A stretch of DNA of 64,000 bases from DASUPK01 sp963797265 (GCA_963797265.1 CAWCOY010000003.1:682001-746000); one strand, 5' to 3'. Positions 1-8,138 are shown, counted from the stretch's first letter. Translations and numbers: made by a program. Notes: generated by a model not told the origin, from the letters alone.

Positions 1-347
1 GCGCGGTCGCCCGTCGAGGCGTATGACGCCACCCGGGAGCGCGGCAGCGTCTTGGCCAGCGTGTCATCGAGCTTCGTGAGGTCGCTCTTCACCTCCGGCG
101 AGTCGATTGACTCCCCCTGGGGAAGCGTGACCACGGGAAGCAGGGGAGAGGTGTCCCCGCCTGTGCCGTTGTACTTCGCGGCGATCGCCTGGTTCGTCTC
201 CCAGCCCTCCTTGTCGGGGACGGAGAACTTCTGATCGAGCGCGCGGCTCGCCGGACCGGAAGCGGCGATCCCCGCGATCGTCAGCAGAATCCAGCTGATG
301 ACGACGGTCTTCTTGTGGGCCAGGACCCAGCGGGTGAGTGATGACAC
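1..347 (-). CDS. MMPL/RND-family transporter, N-terminal part (gene runs off the left edge)
   Basis: This is the first ~115 codons of an MMPL-type inner-membrane transporter, the family that exports lipids, siderophores or drugs using the proton gradient. The GTG start at 345-347 follows a perfect AGGAGG (355-360 on the plus strand, read in reverse) at good spacing. The translation opens with RWVLAHKKTVVISWILLT, the basic cytoplasmic N-terminus followed by TM1 that is typical of this family. Next comes an extracytoplasmic stretch (FSVPDKEGWETNQ) like the start of the first porter loop. The 3' end, with the remaining membrane segments, lies outside the window. A second MMPL gene is at 9997-12054. 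Substrate cannot be told. Confidence 0.85.
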   Translation of the reverse strand, partial: MSSLTRWVLAHKKTVVISWILLTIAGIAASGPASRALDQKFSVPDKEGWETNQAIAAKYNGTGGDTSPLLPVVTLPQGESIDSPEVKSDLTKLDDTLAKTLPRSRVASYASTGDR

Positions 348-501
348 GAGGTTCCCTCCTGTGGCTTGAATCGGCGCCTCTTAGACGGGCAAGAGGTCGC
401 AGGATGGCCATGAGAGCCCGCGCCTTCAATTGGGGATGACCCCTATTCCACCCCCAGGCGCTCCCGGTCTTGACCGCGCTCAGCGCTGCCGGTTGAGTCG
501 G

Positions 502-2136
502 CTAGAGGCCGAGGGCAGCGCGTGAGACCGACTCCAGCACTTGCTGCTGGTAGTAGACCTGCTGGCCGCCGTCTCCGATTACCCCTGACGGATAATGGGT
601 GGAGACGCCGAGCGTGTAGACGTTCTGGTTGGAGATCGCCAGGCCGAAGTAGTCGCCGATGAAGGCCCGCGTCGTGCACGGGTCCTGGTGGGCGGCGCAG
701 GCCATCTGGTCAACCCCGCCGATCGTCTGGCCGGGCTGCTCCGGGTCCCAGGTGAACTGCGAGACACGGACGTTGCCGCCGACCGGCGCGGCGCCCGCGC
801 CGGAGTCTCTGAACGCCTGCAGCGATACGTCGATGCAGAAGTTCTGCCGCCCGACGTCGGCCGGCAGCACGCTCGGATCGTTCGGGCAGGCCGCGCGGCG
901 GTCGTAGAAGTTGACCGCCACTACTCCGCCCGGCCCGGCCGCGACCTGCGGCTGGAACTGGTCAGTGGCCGTCGGGTTGGCGTTGTCGTTGACCACGATC
1001 GGAGCCGTCCAGTGGTCTCCGAAGTCGGTCGACTGCGAGAACTTGACGTCGTACTGGCTGCCGTCCCAGTCCTCCCAGACCACATACAGATGGCCGGGGT
1101 AGGTGGGACTGGCGGTGAAGTGCTCGAGGATCCCGTCTCGGAACGTGGTGTTCGGCAGGCAGCACGCCGAGGTCTGGCTCGCGCTGGCGACGGGCATGAA
1201 GTTCGACCAGGTGACTCCGTCGTCGGTCGACCGGGCCACGTAGATGGTCTTCTGATCGTTGCCGGTGGGCTTGTCGGCGGCGACCGCGACGTAGACGTTC
1301 CCGGCGGCATCCACCGCGGGATAGACGTACTCGACCACCGGGCCGGTCCCGCTCGGCGCCGACAGGGTGACCGCCTTCGAGAAGCTCTGGCCGCGGTCGC
1401 GCGAGACCGCGATCCGGATCTTCGTCGTCGACCCGTTGTACACCGCCCAGGCGGCGTAGACGTGATCCTGGAAGCGATTGCCGGGGATGTGGTTTACGGC
1501 CACCCACTGCTTGTCCTCCACGCGACCGAGCGTCTTGGTCGTCGAGTTCGAGAACTGCTCGAGGGGCTGGCCGCCGTTTCCCTTCACCCAGTGCCGCCCC
1601 AGGTCGTCGCTGTAGGAGATGGCGATGTTCGAGTTGGGATGCAGGTTGGCCCAGAAGGCGTTGAACGGCAGCGTCACCTGGTAGACGCGGCCCTGCGTGT
1701 CGAAGTCCGCGTTCGGGTCGGTGTTGTTCGTCCAGCTCGGCGGCATCGCCTGCGTGCCGGTCGAGATGCAGTCGTAGCCTTGGACCTGGTTCGCCGCGAG
1801 CGGGGTGCCGTTGTCGATCGTGAACGACCCGAGGTGGAAGTCGTAGAAGGTCGAGAAGGTCTCGAAGAAGAACTTCGAGGTGCCGACCAGCTGCTCCGTC
1901 CCCGGCCGCACGGCGATCCACGACTCGGAGAAGTTGGAGTTGTACTGGCCGGCGCGGCAGGTGCCCGGCTCGGGCGCGGTCTGACCGGGCGGGACCGGAT
2001 AACCGCCGCCGGTTGAGGGCTGGCTCACGACGGTGTTGGTGGCCGTCGGGCCAGGCGCCCACAGCTGCGCGCCGGCGGTACCTGCATTCGCGGCCAGCAA
2101 CCCCAAAGCCAGAACGGCTATCGCGATCCTTCGCAA
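502..2136 (-). CDS. secreted sialidase/BNR-repeat-like (Asp-box) beta-propeller protein
   Basis: A 544-aa exported protein. Residues 1-23 form a signal peptide (two Arg, a hydrophobic core, then AGTAGA). The start is a TTG at 2134-2136 placed after GAGGAGGGGA, which decides it. At least four Asp-box motifs of the S-x-D-x-G-x-x-W/F type are visible: SDDLGRHW (176-183), SRDRGQSF (245-252), STDDGVTW (303-310) and STDFGDHW (369-376). This pattern marks the sialidase-superfamily propeller fold, but Asp boxes occur in many non-sialidases, and I do not see a clear Arg triad that would prove glycosidase activity. Single gene, followed by a short spacer before the MMPL gene. A secreted glycan- or surface-binding protein is the safest reading. 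Confidence 0.8.
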   Translation of the reverse strand: MRRIAIAVLALGLLAANAGTAGAQLWAPGPTATNTVVSQPSTGGGYPVPPGQTAPEPGTCRAGQYNSNFSESWIAVRPGTEQLVGTSKFFFETFSTFYDFHLGSFTIDNGTPLAANQVQGYDCISTGTQAMPPSWTNNTDPNADFDTQGRVYQVTLPFNAFWANLHPNSNIAISYSDDLGRHWVKGNGGQPLEQFSNSTTKTLGRVEDKQWVAVNHIPGNRFQDHVYAAWAVYNGSTTKIRIAVSRDRGQSFSKAVTLSAPSGTGPVVEYVYPAVDAAGNVYVAVAADKPTGNDQKTIYVARSTDDGVTWSNFMPVASASQTSACCLPNTTFRDGILEHFTASPTYPGHLYVVWEDWDGSQYDVKFSQSTDFGDHWTAPIVVNDNANPTATDQFQPQVAAGPGGVVAVNFYDRRAACPNDPSVLPADVGRQNFCIDVSLQAFRDSGAGAAPVGGNVRVSQFTWDPEQPGQTIGGVDQMACAAHQDPCTTRAFIGDYFGLAISNQNVYTLGVSTHYPSGVIGDGGQQVYYQQQVLESVSRAALGL

Positions 2137-2204
2137 GTCCCCTCCTCGGAGCTAGTCCCGCCTCTACCCAGGGGGTAGGGGGACCAAACGGGAGCGAATC
2201 GTCG

Positions 2205-3383
2205 CTACAGGCCGAGCTGCCTGCCGAGGATCTCCTTCATCACCTCGTCGGTGCCGCCCCCGATCGGGCCGAGGCGGGCGTCCCGGTAGGCGCGCTCGAC
2301 GCCGTACTCGCGCATGTAGCCGTAGCCGCCGTGGATCTGGATCGCCTCGTCCGCGACGTCGCACATCGCGCGCTGGGTGAAGAGCTTGGCCTGGGTGACC
2401 TCGCGCGTCGCGTCCTCGCCCGCCGCGAACTTGCGCAGACAGGCGTAGGTGAGGGCGCGCGAGGCCTCGATCTTCACCGAGATCTCCGCGAACTTGTGGC
2501 GGATCACCTGGAAGCGCCCGATCGGTCGGCCGAAGGCCTCGCGCTCCTTCGCGTACCGCAGGGTCTCCTCGAAGACGCGCTGCATGCCGCCGACGGCGCC
2601 GAGGGCCATCGTCAGCCGCTCCCACTGGAAGTTGGCCATGATCAGCTTGAAGCCCTCGTTGAGCTCGCCGAGCAGATTCTCCTCGGGCACCTCGACGTCG
2701 GTGAAGGAGAGCTCGCCGGTGTCGGATGAGTGCCAGCCCATCTTCTCGAGCTTCGAGACGACCTCGTAGCCGGGCATCTCGCGCTCCAGCACCAGGAAGG
2801 AGATGCCGTGATGACCGCCCTCCTCGCTCGTCCTGCACGCGCAGACCAGGAAATCGGCGCGGACGCCGTTGGTGATGAAGGTCTTCGAGCCGTTGAGGAC
2901 GTAGCCGCCGTTCACCTTGCGCGCGGTGGTCCGCAGCGAGGCGACGTCGGAACCGGCGCCGGGCTCCGTGATCCCGAGGGCGCCGATCAGCTCACCCCTG
3001 ATGCCGGGCACGAGCCAGCGCCGCTTCTGCTCCTCGGTGCCGAACTTCCAGATCGGAGGGGTCGCGATCTCGGCGTGGGCGCCGAGGCCGGCCGCGACCC
3101 CTCCGCTGCCGCCGGAGTGCGAGAGCTCCTCGACCCAGACGGCGTCGTGCACGTAGTCGCCACCCTGGCCGCCGTATTGGGTCTCGTACTTGAGACCGAG
3201 GAAGCCGAGCTCCCCGCAGCGGTTGTAGAGCTCGCGGGGGAACTCGCGCGCCTCCTCCCACTCGTCTACGTGGGGCGCGATCTCGTTGCCGACAAAGCGC
3301 TGGACGGACTCGCGCAGCTCCTCGTGCTCCTCGCCGAAGGGCGGGAGCTGGGCCCTGACCCCCTCGTCCTTGATCACGCTCAC
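2205..3383 (-). CDS. acyl-CoA dehydrogenase
   Basis: A 392-aa flavoprotein that introduces the alpha,beta double bond in an acyl-CoA and passes electrons to ETF. Visible signatures: GGQGGDY near residue 72, the flavin-contacting ITEPGAGSDVA (about residue 138), and the C-terminal IHGGYGYMREYGVERAYRD. The C-terminal loop reads GGGTDEV, so the Glu used by SCAD/MCAD enzymes is absent. The ERL triplet in FQWERLTMAL is a good candidate for the catalytic Glu, as in isovaleryl-CoA and long-chain dehydrogenases (family knowledge). GTG start. A close paralogue is at 5398-6606, suggesting two steps or two chain lengths in one degradative scheme. Exact substrate unknown. Confidence 0.92.
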   Translation of the reverse strand: MSVIKDEGVRAQLPPFGEEHEELRESVQRFVGNEIAPHVDEWEEAREFPRELYNRCGELGFLGLKYETQYGGQGGDYVHDAVWVEELSHSGGSGGVAAGLGAHAEIATPPIWKFGTEEQKRRWLVPGIRGELIGALGITEPGAGSDVASLRTTARKVNGGYVLNGSKTFITNGVRADFLVCACRTSEEGGHHGISFLVLEREMPGYEVVSKLEKMGWHSSDTGELSFTDVEVPEENLLGELNEGFKLIMANFQWERLTMALGAVGGMQRVFEETLRYAKEREAFGRPIGRFQVIRHKFAEISVKIEASRALTYACLRKFAAGEDATREVTQAKLFTQRAMCDVADEAIQIHGGYGYMREYGVERAYRDARLGPIGGGTDEVMKEILGRQLGL

Positions 3384-3410
3384 CCTGGGGACGGTACTGC
3401 CCGCGGCGCG

Positions 3411-3926
3411 CTACGGGTTTCGCTCGACCTCGGTCAGGGCCGCGATGTCGGCGAGGTCCTTGGGTCGCCCGGCCTCCCGCTTCATGGCGATCAGGTCGTC
3501 CTTCGAGATCACCTTGATCGGCAACCCATCCAATTCGGTGTCGAGGGCGGCCGTTGCGAGGCGTGAATATCTCTTGATGTCCGGCTGCGGTCCGTTGACA
3601 AGGTCAAGCGCCCCGAACCTCGTGGTGAGGAAGTACTTGCCGACGGCGAGGCTGGCGGGATGGCTTAGGTCGAGCCCGAGCCTTTCCCCTCTTGCCCCAA
3701 CAGCGGTGGCCTCGAGCTCGGTCAAGGCCTCGGCGAGGCGCTCCATGTTCCTCTCGGCGGGGGAGGGGATGATGTCGACGTCCCGCGTGAACCGCTGGTA
3801 GCCGTGTGTGATCACGGCCAGGCCGCCCGCGATCAGGAACTCCACGTCGTTGGCGACAAGGACAGTGAGGATCTGCTGGTGGTCGGCGAGCGGTCTGCCG
3901 AGCTCATCGGTGGCGCCCTCCATCAC
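3411..3926 (-). CDS. AbiEii/MNT-like nucleotidyltransferase, probable toxin of an XRE/NTase pair
   Basis: 171 aa. It has the minimal nucleotidyltransferase signature GGLAVITHGYQRFTRDVDII (residues about 33-52): the Gly-Gly loop and the D-x-D metal-binding pair. Near the C-terminus, SKDDLIAMKREAGRPKDLADI matches the K..R..KD..DI pattern usual in AbiEii/DUF6036-type proteins. The ATG overlaps the stop of the upstream XRE gene by 4 bases (ATGA), so the two are translationally coupled. Known relatives are toxins that transfer nucleotides to tRNA or proteins, but many homologues are uncharacterised; the toxin role here is inferred from the pairing. Convergent spacing to the acyl-CoA dehydrogenase is short. 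Confidence 0.75.
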   Translation of the reverse strand: MMEGATDELGRPLADHQQILTVLVANDVEFLIAGGLAVITHGYQRFTRDVDIIPSPAERNMERLAEALTELEATAVGARGERLGLDLSHPASLAVGKYFLTTRFGALDLVNGPQPDIKRYSRLATAALDTELDGLPIKVISKDDLIAMKREAGRPKDLADIAALTEVERNP

Positions 3927-4249
3927 CGACCTGAGGACGCGCCGGCCAGCTTTCGCCCCAGCCTGGCCATGGCGATCCCGCGCTCCAGGCGCTGCCGCGG
4001 CTCCGTCGGTGCGTCCTCGTAAAGCCGCCGCGGCTCCTCGTCGTGCGCGGCGATCGGCTCGAGCTCGATCACCGGTCGCCAGCCGAGGCCGGCCAGAATC
4101 TGCTCGAGGCGCTCGAGGGTCGGCTCCTCGCGCCCGCTCTCGATCCGGCTGATCGCCGCCTGGCTGGTCCCGGCCCGCCGGGCCAGCTCCCGCTGGCTGA
4201 GCCGCGAACGTAACCGTGCCTGTCTGACCAGATCTCCCGCTTGGCTCAC
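3923..4249 (-). CDS. XRE-family HTH regulator, probable antitoxin
   Basis: 108 aa. Residues about 6-60 form a lambda-repressor-type helix-turn-helix: RLSQRELARRAGTSQAAISR is the recognition unit, followed by PTLERLEQIL. The charged tail (residues 70-108) could neutralise the partner nucleotidyltransferase encoded immediately downstream. The GTG start at 4247-4249 lacks a convincing ribosome binding site. On the minus strand the hexamer TATCAT ends exactly six bases before the GTG, so the mRNA may be leaderless. An inverted repeat covers this hexamer, as expected for an autorepressed toxin-antitoxin promoter. The antitoxin role is inferred from order and overlap. Confidence 0.8.
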   Translation of the reverse strand: MSQAGDLVRQARLRSRLSQRELARRAGTSQAAISRIESGREEPTLERLEQILAGLGWRPVIELEPIAAHDEEPRRLYEDAPTEPRQRLERGIAMARLGRKLAGASSGR

Positions 4250-4255
4250 GCCTGC

Positions 4256-4277
4256 ATGATACCGCTTACGGTGTCAT
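4256..4277. promoter_or_regulatory. inverted repeat, candidate operator of the XRE/NTase pair
   Basis: ATGATACCG-ctta-CGGTGTCAT: 9-base arms with one mismatch around a 4-base spacer, beginning 7 bases upstream of the XRE start. The left arm contains the complement of the -10-like TATCAT. A further CGGTAT half-site lies just upstream on the minus strand (about 4274-4281). Position and symmetry suit binding by the XRE protein itself; this is inference. Confidence 0.5.
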
Positions 4278-4290
4278 ACCGAATACGATA

Positions 4291-4725
4291 TCAAGCATTG
4301 GGTGGCGGCTTCCAATCCTCGATGGTCGTGTGGCCGCGATCGGCGTGGTCGAAGCCGAGCAGGTCGCCCTGTGGATTCTTGCGATCGCCGTGGTGGTAGG
4401 CGCGAACCTCCGAGATCTTCCCGTCGCGGAGGCGGAACCACTCGGTACCGCGGTTGAGCCTCTTCTCGCCCGACTCGGGGTCCCGCCAGGTCATCGTCCA
4501 CTCGATCACGGCCTCGTCGCCGGACTCGATCCCGTGCTCGAGCCACCATTGCCCGTCGACCGTCTCGACGCCCCACTTCGCGTTCTCGGCGATCTCGCGG
4601 CCTCGGTGAGGACCGAGGCGCGTGTAGTAGTGGACTGCGTCGTCAGTGAAGTGGGAGGCGACGAGCTCGGCGTCTCCGGTGTTCAGGGCCTCGTAGTAGG
4701 AGCGGATGTGGTCGAGGTTGCTCAG
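4291..4725 (-). CDS. SnoaL-like / NTF2-fold protein, non-canonical start
   Basis: About 144 aa of a SnoaL-type alpha+beta barrel: SNLDHIRSYYEALNTGDAEL (N-terminal helix), HFTDDAVHYYTR, the central WWLEHGIESGDEAVIEWTM, then WFRLRDGKISEVRAYHH. The open frame extends upstream to a stop at 4777-4779, yet contains no ATG, GTG or TTG before this conserved N-terminus. The best positional start is the CTG at 4723-4725, directly before SNLDHI, where relatives usually start with Met. The gene may use CTG, or its start codon may have mutated. Family members are small-molecule cyclases, hydrolases or isomerases; function here is unknown. A deleted relative lies at 61807-61973. Confidence 0.6.
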   Translation of the reverse strand: MSNLDHIRSYYEALNTGDAELVASHFTDDAVHYYTRLGPHRGREIAENAKWGVETVDGQWWLEHGIESGDEAVIEWTMTWRDPESGEKRLNRGTEWFRLRDGKISEVRAYHHGDRKNPQGDLLGFDHADRGHTTIEDWKPPPNA

Positions 4726-4823
4726 AGGCCAAGGTTTATAGCTCCGCGTGTCGATTCCGGCCGCAGCCGTTCGTTGTCAGATTGAATGGGGCGATCCGCG
4801 CCGCTACTCAGAGGAGGACGCAG

Positions 4824-4974
4824 ATGAAGTGCCGAGACCAAGGAGCAGATCGGCGGCTACATGGTCCTCGAGTGCAGCGACCTCGACGAGGCCGTCGGCT
4901 GGGCCGAGCGGATGCCCGCTCTCGGCGGCGCGCTCGAGGTGCGCCCGATCGCCGACTACGACGAAGCATCCTGA
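4824..4974 (+). pseudogene. remnant of a YCII/DGPF-domain gene with the middle deleted
   Basis: A good ribosome binding site (agaggagg, 4810-4817) and ATG AAG T at 4824-4830 are followed directly by the last 47 codons of a YCII protein in another frame. From 4831 one reads AETKEQIGGYMVLECSDL and then EAVGWAERMPAL, ending DYDEAS and TGA (4972-4974). The intact neighbour at 4985 has DGPFTETKEQLGGF at the matching place, so roughly 65-75 codons are missing at the 4830/4831 junction, and the frame is broken. It sits 10 bases ahead of the intact copy, as tandem YCII genes often do. A true deletion or an assembly join are both possible. Confidence 0.75.
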
Positions 4975-4984
4975 GGAGGAAGAC

Positions 4985-5401
4985 ATGAAGTACCTGCTGG
5001 CTTTCGTCCGCGACCAGGACGAGATGTACGAGGGAACGGAGGAGGAGATGCGCAGGGCGATGGACGCGTGGAACGCCTTCGACCGCGAGGCGATCGAGGC
5101 CGGCGTCCTGATCGCCAATGAGGCGCTGGAGCTGCCCAAGGCCGCGAGGACCGTGAGGATCGCGGAGGGCGGCGAGCCGGCGGTCACTGACGGGCCCTTC
5201 ACGGAGACCAAGGAGCAGCTCGGCGGTTTCTGCCTGATCGATTGCGACAGCCTCGAGGAGGCGATCGGCTGGGCAAAGAAGGTCCCGATGCGGCCCGGCA
5301 GCAAGGCCGGCGCGGCCGCCGTCGAGGTGCGTCAGGTCAGGGACCTCTCTGCCTACGGCTACCTGGGCGCGACGCCGGGGCCGATCGAGGCGAGCGCCTA
5401 G
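4985..5401 (+). CDS. YCII/DGPF-domain protein
   Basis: 138 aa with start MKYLLAFVRDQDEMYEG, the usual opening of this family, and the diagnostic TDGPFTETKEQLGGF (about residues 68-82) followed by LEEAIGWAKKVP. The ATG is preceded by gaggagga. YCII-related proteins have a ferredoxin-like fold with a conserved His/Asp pocket; most are uncharacterised, and the DGPF subgroup often travels with ECF sigma factors, which are absent here. The stop overlaps the stop of the convergent acyl-CoA dehydrogenase by 4 bases. Function unknown. Confidence 0.88.
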   Translation: MKYLLAFVRDQDEMYEGTEEEMRRAMDAWNAFDREAIEAGVLIANEALELPKAARTVRIAEGGEPAVTDGPFTETKEQLGGFCLIDCDSLEEAIGWAKKVPMRPGSKAGAAAVEVRQVRDLSAYGYLGATPGPIEASA

Positions 5402-6606
5402 AGCCCGTAGCTGCGGCCGATCACCTCGAGCATGATCTCGTCGGTGCCGGCGCCGATCCGGTTGAGGCGGGCGTCGCGATAGGCGCGCTCGACCTCGTAC
5501 TCCTTCATGTAGCCGTAGCCGCCGTGGATCTGGATGCACTCGTCGGCGACGTCGCAGATCAGCCGTGAGGCGAAGAGCTTCGCCTGGGAGATCTCGCGGA
5601 CCGGGTATTCGCCGTTGCCGAAGCGCCAGGCGGTCGAGTAGACGAACTGCTTGGCGGCCTCGATCTGGGTCGACATCTCGGCGAACTTGTGGCGGATCGC
5701 CTGGAAGCGGCCGATCGGGCGGCCGAAGGCCTCACGCTCCTTGGCGTACTCGAGGGTGCGCTCGAAGACCCGCTCGGCGCCGGACACGCAGCCGATCGCG
5801 CCGACCAGCCGCTCGCCCTGGAGCTCCCAGGAGATGTGGTAGAAGCCCTTGCCCTCCTCGCCGAGCATGTTCTCCGCCGGGACGCGGACGTCCTCGAAGG
5901 CGAGCTCGGCGGTGTCGGAGGCGTGCATTCCCATCTTCTCCAGCTTGCGGGAGACGCTGAAGCCGGGCACCGGATTGCCGTCGTCGTCCTTGAGGTCGAC
6001 GACGAACAGCGTGATCCCGTCGTGTCCCTTGTCGGGATCGGTCTTGGTGACGAGCACGATGAAGTCCGCGCGGGCGCCGTTGGTGATGAAGATCTTCGAG
6101 CCGTTGATGACGTACTCGTCGCCGTCGCGCTTAGCGGTGGTGCGGATGCCGGCGACGTCCGAGCCTGCGCCCGGCTCGGTGATCCCGAGGCAGCTGATCT
6201 TCTCGCCCTTGATCGAGGGCACCAGATAGCGCTGCTTGAGGTCCTCGGTGCCGAGGAGGTGGATCGGCGGTGTCGCCATGTCGGTGTGGACCGCCATCCC
6301 CATGTTCAACCCGCCACAGCCCGAATAGCTCATGCACTCCGCGCGGACCAGCGAGTAGAAGTAGTCGCCGCCCTGTCCGCCGTACTCCTCCGGATAGCAG
6401 AGCCCGATGAAGCCGAGCTCGCCCGCTCGCTTGACGACGGAGTCCGGCCAGCCCTCTTCCTCCCATTCGAACCGATGGGGGGTGAGCTCCTTGAGCACCC
6501 AGGAGCGCAGCGACTCGCGCAGCTCCTCGTGCTCGTCGGTGAAGATGAAGTGCTTGCGCTGGGCGCCGTGGTCGGGCTTGATCACGCTGGGGGTTGCGGT
6601 GGCCAC
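5398..6606 (-). CDS. acyl-CoA dehydrogenase
   Basis: 402 aa, paralogous to 2205-3383. Signatures: YGGQGGDYFYSL, LGITEPGAGSDVAGIRTTA, NGSKIFITNGARADF, and IHGGYGYMKEYEVERAYRD near the C-terminus. As in the paralogue, the C-terminal loop is GAGTDEI without the SCAD-type Glu, and GERL in LQGERLVGAIG is the likely catalytic-Glu site (isovaleryl/long-chain type; inference from the family). The start sits at the left side of a 122-base divergent promoter region shared with a P450 and containing a perfect palindrome (6662-6677). Cytoplasmic, FAD-dependent, ETF-linked. Substrate unknown. Confidence 0.92.
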   Translation of the reverse strand: MATATPSVIKPDHGAQRKHFIFTDEHEELRESLRSWVLKELTPHRFEWEEEGWPDSVVKRAGELGFIGLCYPEEYGGQGGDYFYSLVRAECMSYSGCGGLNMGMAVHTDMATPPIHLLGTEDLKQRYLVPSIKGEKISCLGITEPGAGSDVAGIRTTAKRDGDEYVINGSKIFITNGARADFIVLVTKTDPDKGHDGITLFVVDLKDDDGNPVPGFSVSRKLEKMGMHASDTAELAFEDVRVPAENMLGEEGKGFYHISWELQGERLVGAIGCVSGAERVFERTLEYAKEREAFGRPIGRFQAIRHKFAEMSTQIEAAKQFVYSTAWRFGNGEYPVREISQAKLFASRLICDVADECIQIHGGYGYMKEYEVERAYRDARLNRIGAGTDEIMLEVIGRSYGL

Positions 6607-6661
6607 CTTGTTCTCCTCTGCAGGTCTGGTTCGCCGAGTCCGGCTGGGTCGGAAAGTGAAT

Positions 6662-6677
6662 AGTAGGACTTCCTACT
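6662..6677. promoter_or_regulatory. palindrome AGTAGGA-CT-TCCTACT, candidate operator
   Basis: Two perfect 7-base arms separated by CT, lying between the divergent acyl-CoA dehydrogenase (start 6606) and P450 (start 6729). Size and symmetry fit a TetR-type dimer site. The 8-mer AGTAGGAC recurs as a lone half-site at 13663-13670, upstream of the second P450 and the crotonase gene. The regulator is not obvious; the TetR at 22471 is linked to a different palindrome. Confidence 0.5.
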
Positions 6678-6728
6678 TCTTACTTCAACGCAAGGTCCTT
6701 TGCGGATTCAACATGCGGAGTTCTGGTG

Positions 6729-8138
6729 ATGTGCAGGCGAAGTTCGCTCTCTACTCTGCCTGTCGCGGTGTCACGAGCTACTGAATCCGCACTCGGATCG
6801 ATAGGGGCCGGAGGGGGTCTGATCTCGTCGCCTGCGCCGACGGTCCCTCCGGGTCCCCGAAGTCCAGGCCTCGTCCAGACGCTCGAGTGGATGTATCGCC
6901 CGATCTCCTTCATCGAGTCATGCCGGCGCCGTTATGGCGACATCTTCTCCCTCCGGCTCGGCCCGGGCCGCAACACGGTCGTGGTCGCCGAGCCGACCGC
7001 GGCGCGTCAGGTGGTCCGGGGGGATCCGGGCGTCTTCCGTGCAGGGGACGCGAACGGGCTGCTGAAGCCGGTCGTCGGCCCCGCCTCGCTCCTCGTGCTC
7101 GACGGGGACGAGCACATGCGACATCGTCGGATCCTGCTCCCGGCATTCGCGGCGAAGCACGGCCCGGCCTTCGCGGACTCCGTTGCGGCAGCGACGCGCG
7201 AGCGGCTGGCATCGTGGCGCGCCGGCGACACCATCAGGTTGCAGGAGGAGATGGAGGCCATCTCCCTCGAGGCGATCCTGAGACTGGCGCTGGGCCCCGG
7301 CCCCGAGGACCGACTCGAGCGATTCCGTGTTCTCGTCCCCGAGATGATGAGACGGTGCTCGTCTCCCTTCACCCTGCTGCCCTACTTCCGCCATGAGCTG
7401 GGCGGCGTGACCCCGTACGCGGGGCTGCAGAAGGTGCTGGGCGAGCTGGACACCCTGTTCGCCGACGCGATCGTCGAGCGGCAGGCCTCATCGATCGAAG
7501 ACGCCTCCGACTGCCTCTCCCTACTCTGCGCGGCGACGGACGAGGTCGGCACCCCGCTGACCAACCGGCAGATTCGCGACGAGCTGTTGACGATGATCAT
7601 GGCCGGGTACGAGACGACGACCAGCGCCCTCGCCTGGACCTTCGAGCGGCTACTCCGGTCGCCGGAGGTGATGGGTCGCCTCCAGGACGACCTGAGCCGC
7701 GGGAGCGATGAGTATCTCGACGCGGTCGTCAAGGAGGTGCTTCGACTTCGGCCGGTGGTTCCGGTCATAGCCAGGAAGCTGATGGAAGACGTGGAGCTGA
7801 ACGGGTACCTGATCCCCAGCCGCTCGGTTCTGATGGTCTCCATCTTCCTGCTCCACCGCGATCCGGATCTCCACCCGGAGCCTGACGAATTCAAGCCCGA
7901 GCGCTTCCTTCCCGGTGGCGAGGGCGAGCCGTGGCTTGCCTTCGGCGGCGGGGTTCGGCGATGCCTCGGCGCGAGTTTCGCTCAGCTTGAGATGAAGGTG
8001 GTGATCAAGGCCATTCTCGCCTCGGTCACCCTAAGCGCGACCGATCCTGCCGACGAGCCGGTCGCACGGAGACGCTTCACGTTCGCACCGGCGTATGACG
8101 CCCGCGCGACCGTGGAAGAGGTCTCGATCTTGCAATAA
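6729..8138 (+). CDS. cytochrome P450
   Basis: 469 aa, soluble bacterial monooxygenase. The PPGPRSPGLVQTL hinge is near residue 40, the I-helix oxygen-activation motif AGYETTT begins at residue 292, ExxR is E336-VLR, and the heme-binding loop FGGGVRRCLG places the ligand at Cys412. The ATG at 6729 is preferred over the GTG three bases earlier because GGAG (6717-6720) is 8 bases upstream of it. It has no membrane anchor. It faces an acyl-CoA dehydrogenase across a palindrome-bearing promoter region. Electron donors could include the ferredoxin-NADP reductase at 30430, but no ferredoxin gene is in the window. Substrate unknown. Confidence 0.92.
   Translation: MCRRSSLSTLPVAVSRATESALGSIGAGGGLISSPAPTVPPGPRSPGLVQTLEWMYRPISFIESCRRRYGDIFSLRLGPGRNTVVVAEPTAARQVVRGDPGVFRAGDANGLLKPVVGPASLLVLDGDEHMRHRRILLPAFAAKHGPAFADSVAAATRERLASWRAGDTIRLQEEMEAISLEAILRLALGPGPEDRLERFRVLVPEMMRRCSSPFTLLPYFRHELGGVTPYAGLQKVLGELDTLFADAIVERQASSIEDASDCLSLLCAATDEVGTPLTNRQIRDELLTMIMAGYETTTSALAWTFERLLRSPEVMGRLQDDLSRGSDEYLDAVVKEVLRLRPVVPVIARKLMEDVELNGYLIPSRSVLMVSIFLLHRDPDLHPEPDEFKPERFLPGGEGEPWLAFGGGVRRCLGASFAQLEMKVVIKAILASVTLSATDPADEPVARRRFTFAPAYDARATVEEVSILQ

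Noticed and set aside
595..2016. 473-codon open frame opposite the Asp-box protein
   Set aside because: Repetitive Arg/Val/Asp-rich product with no ribosome binding site; the opposite strand has a signal peptide and four Asp boxes.
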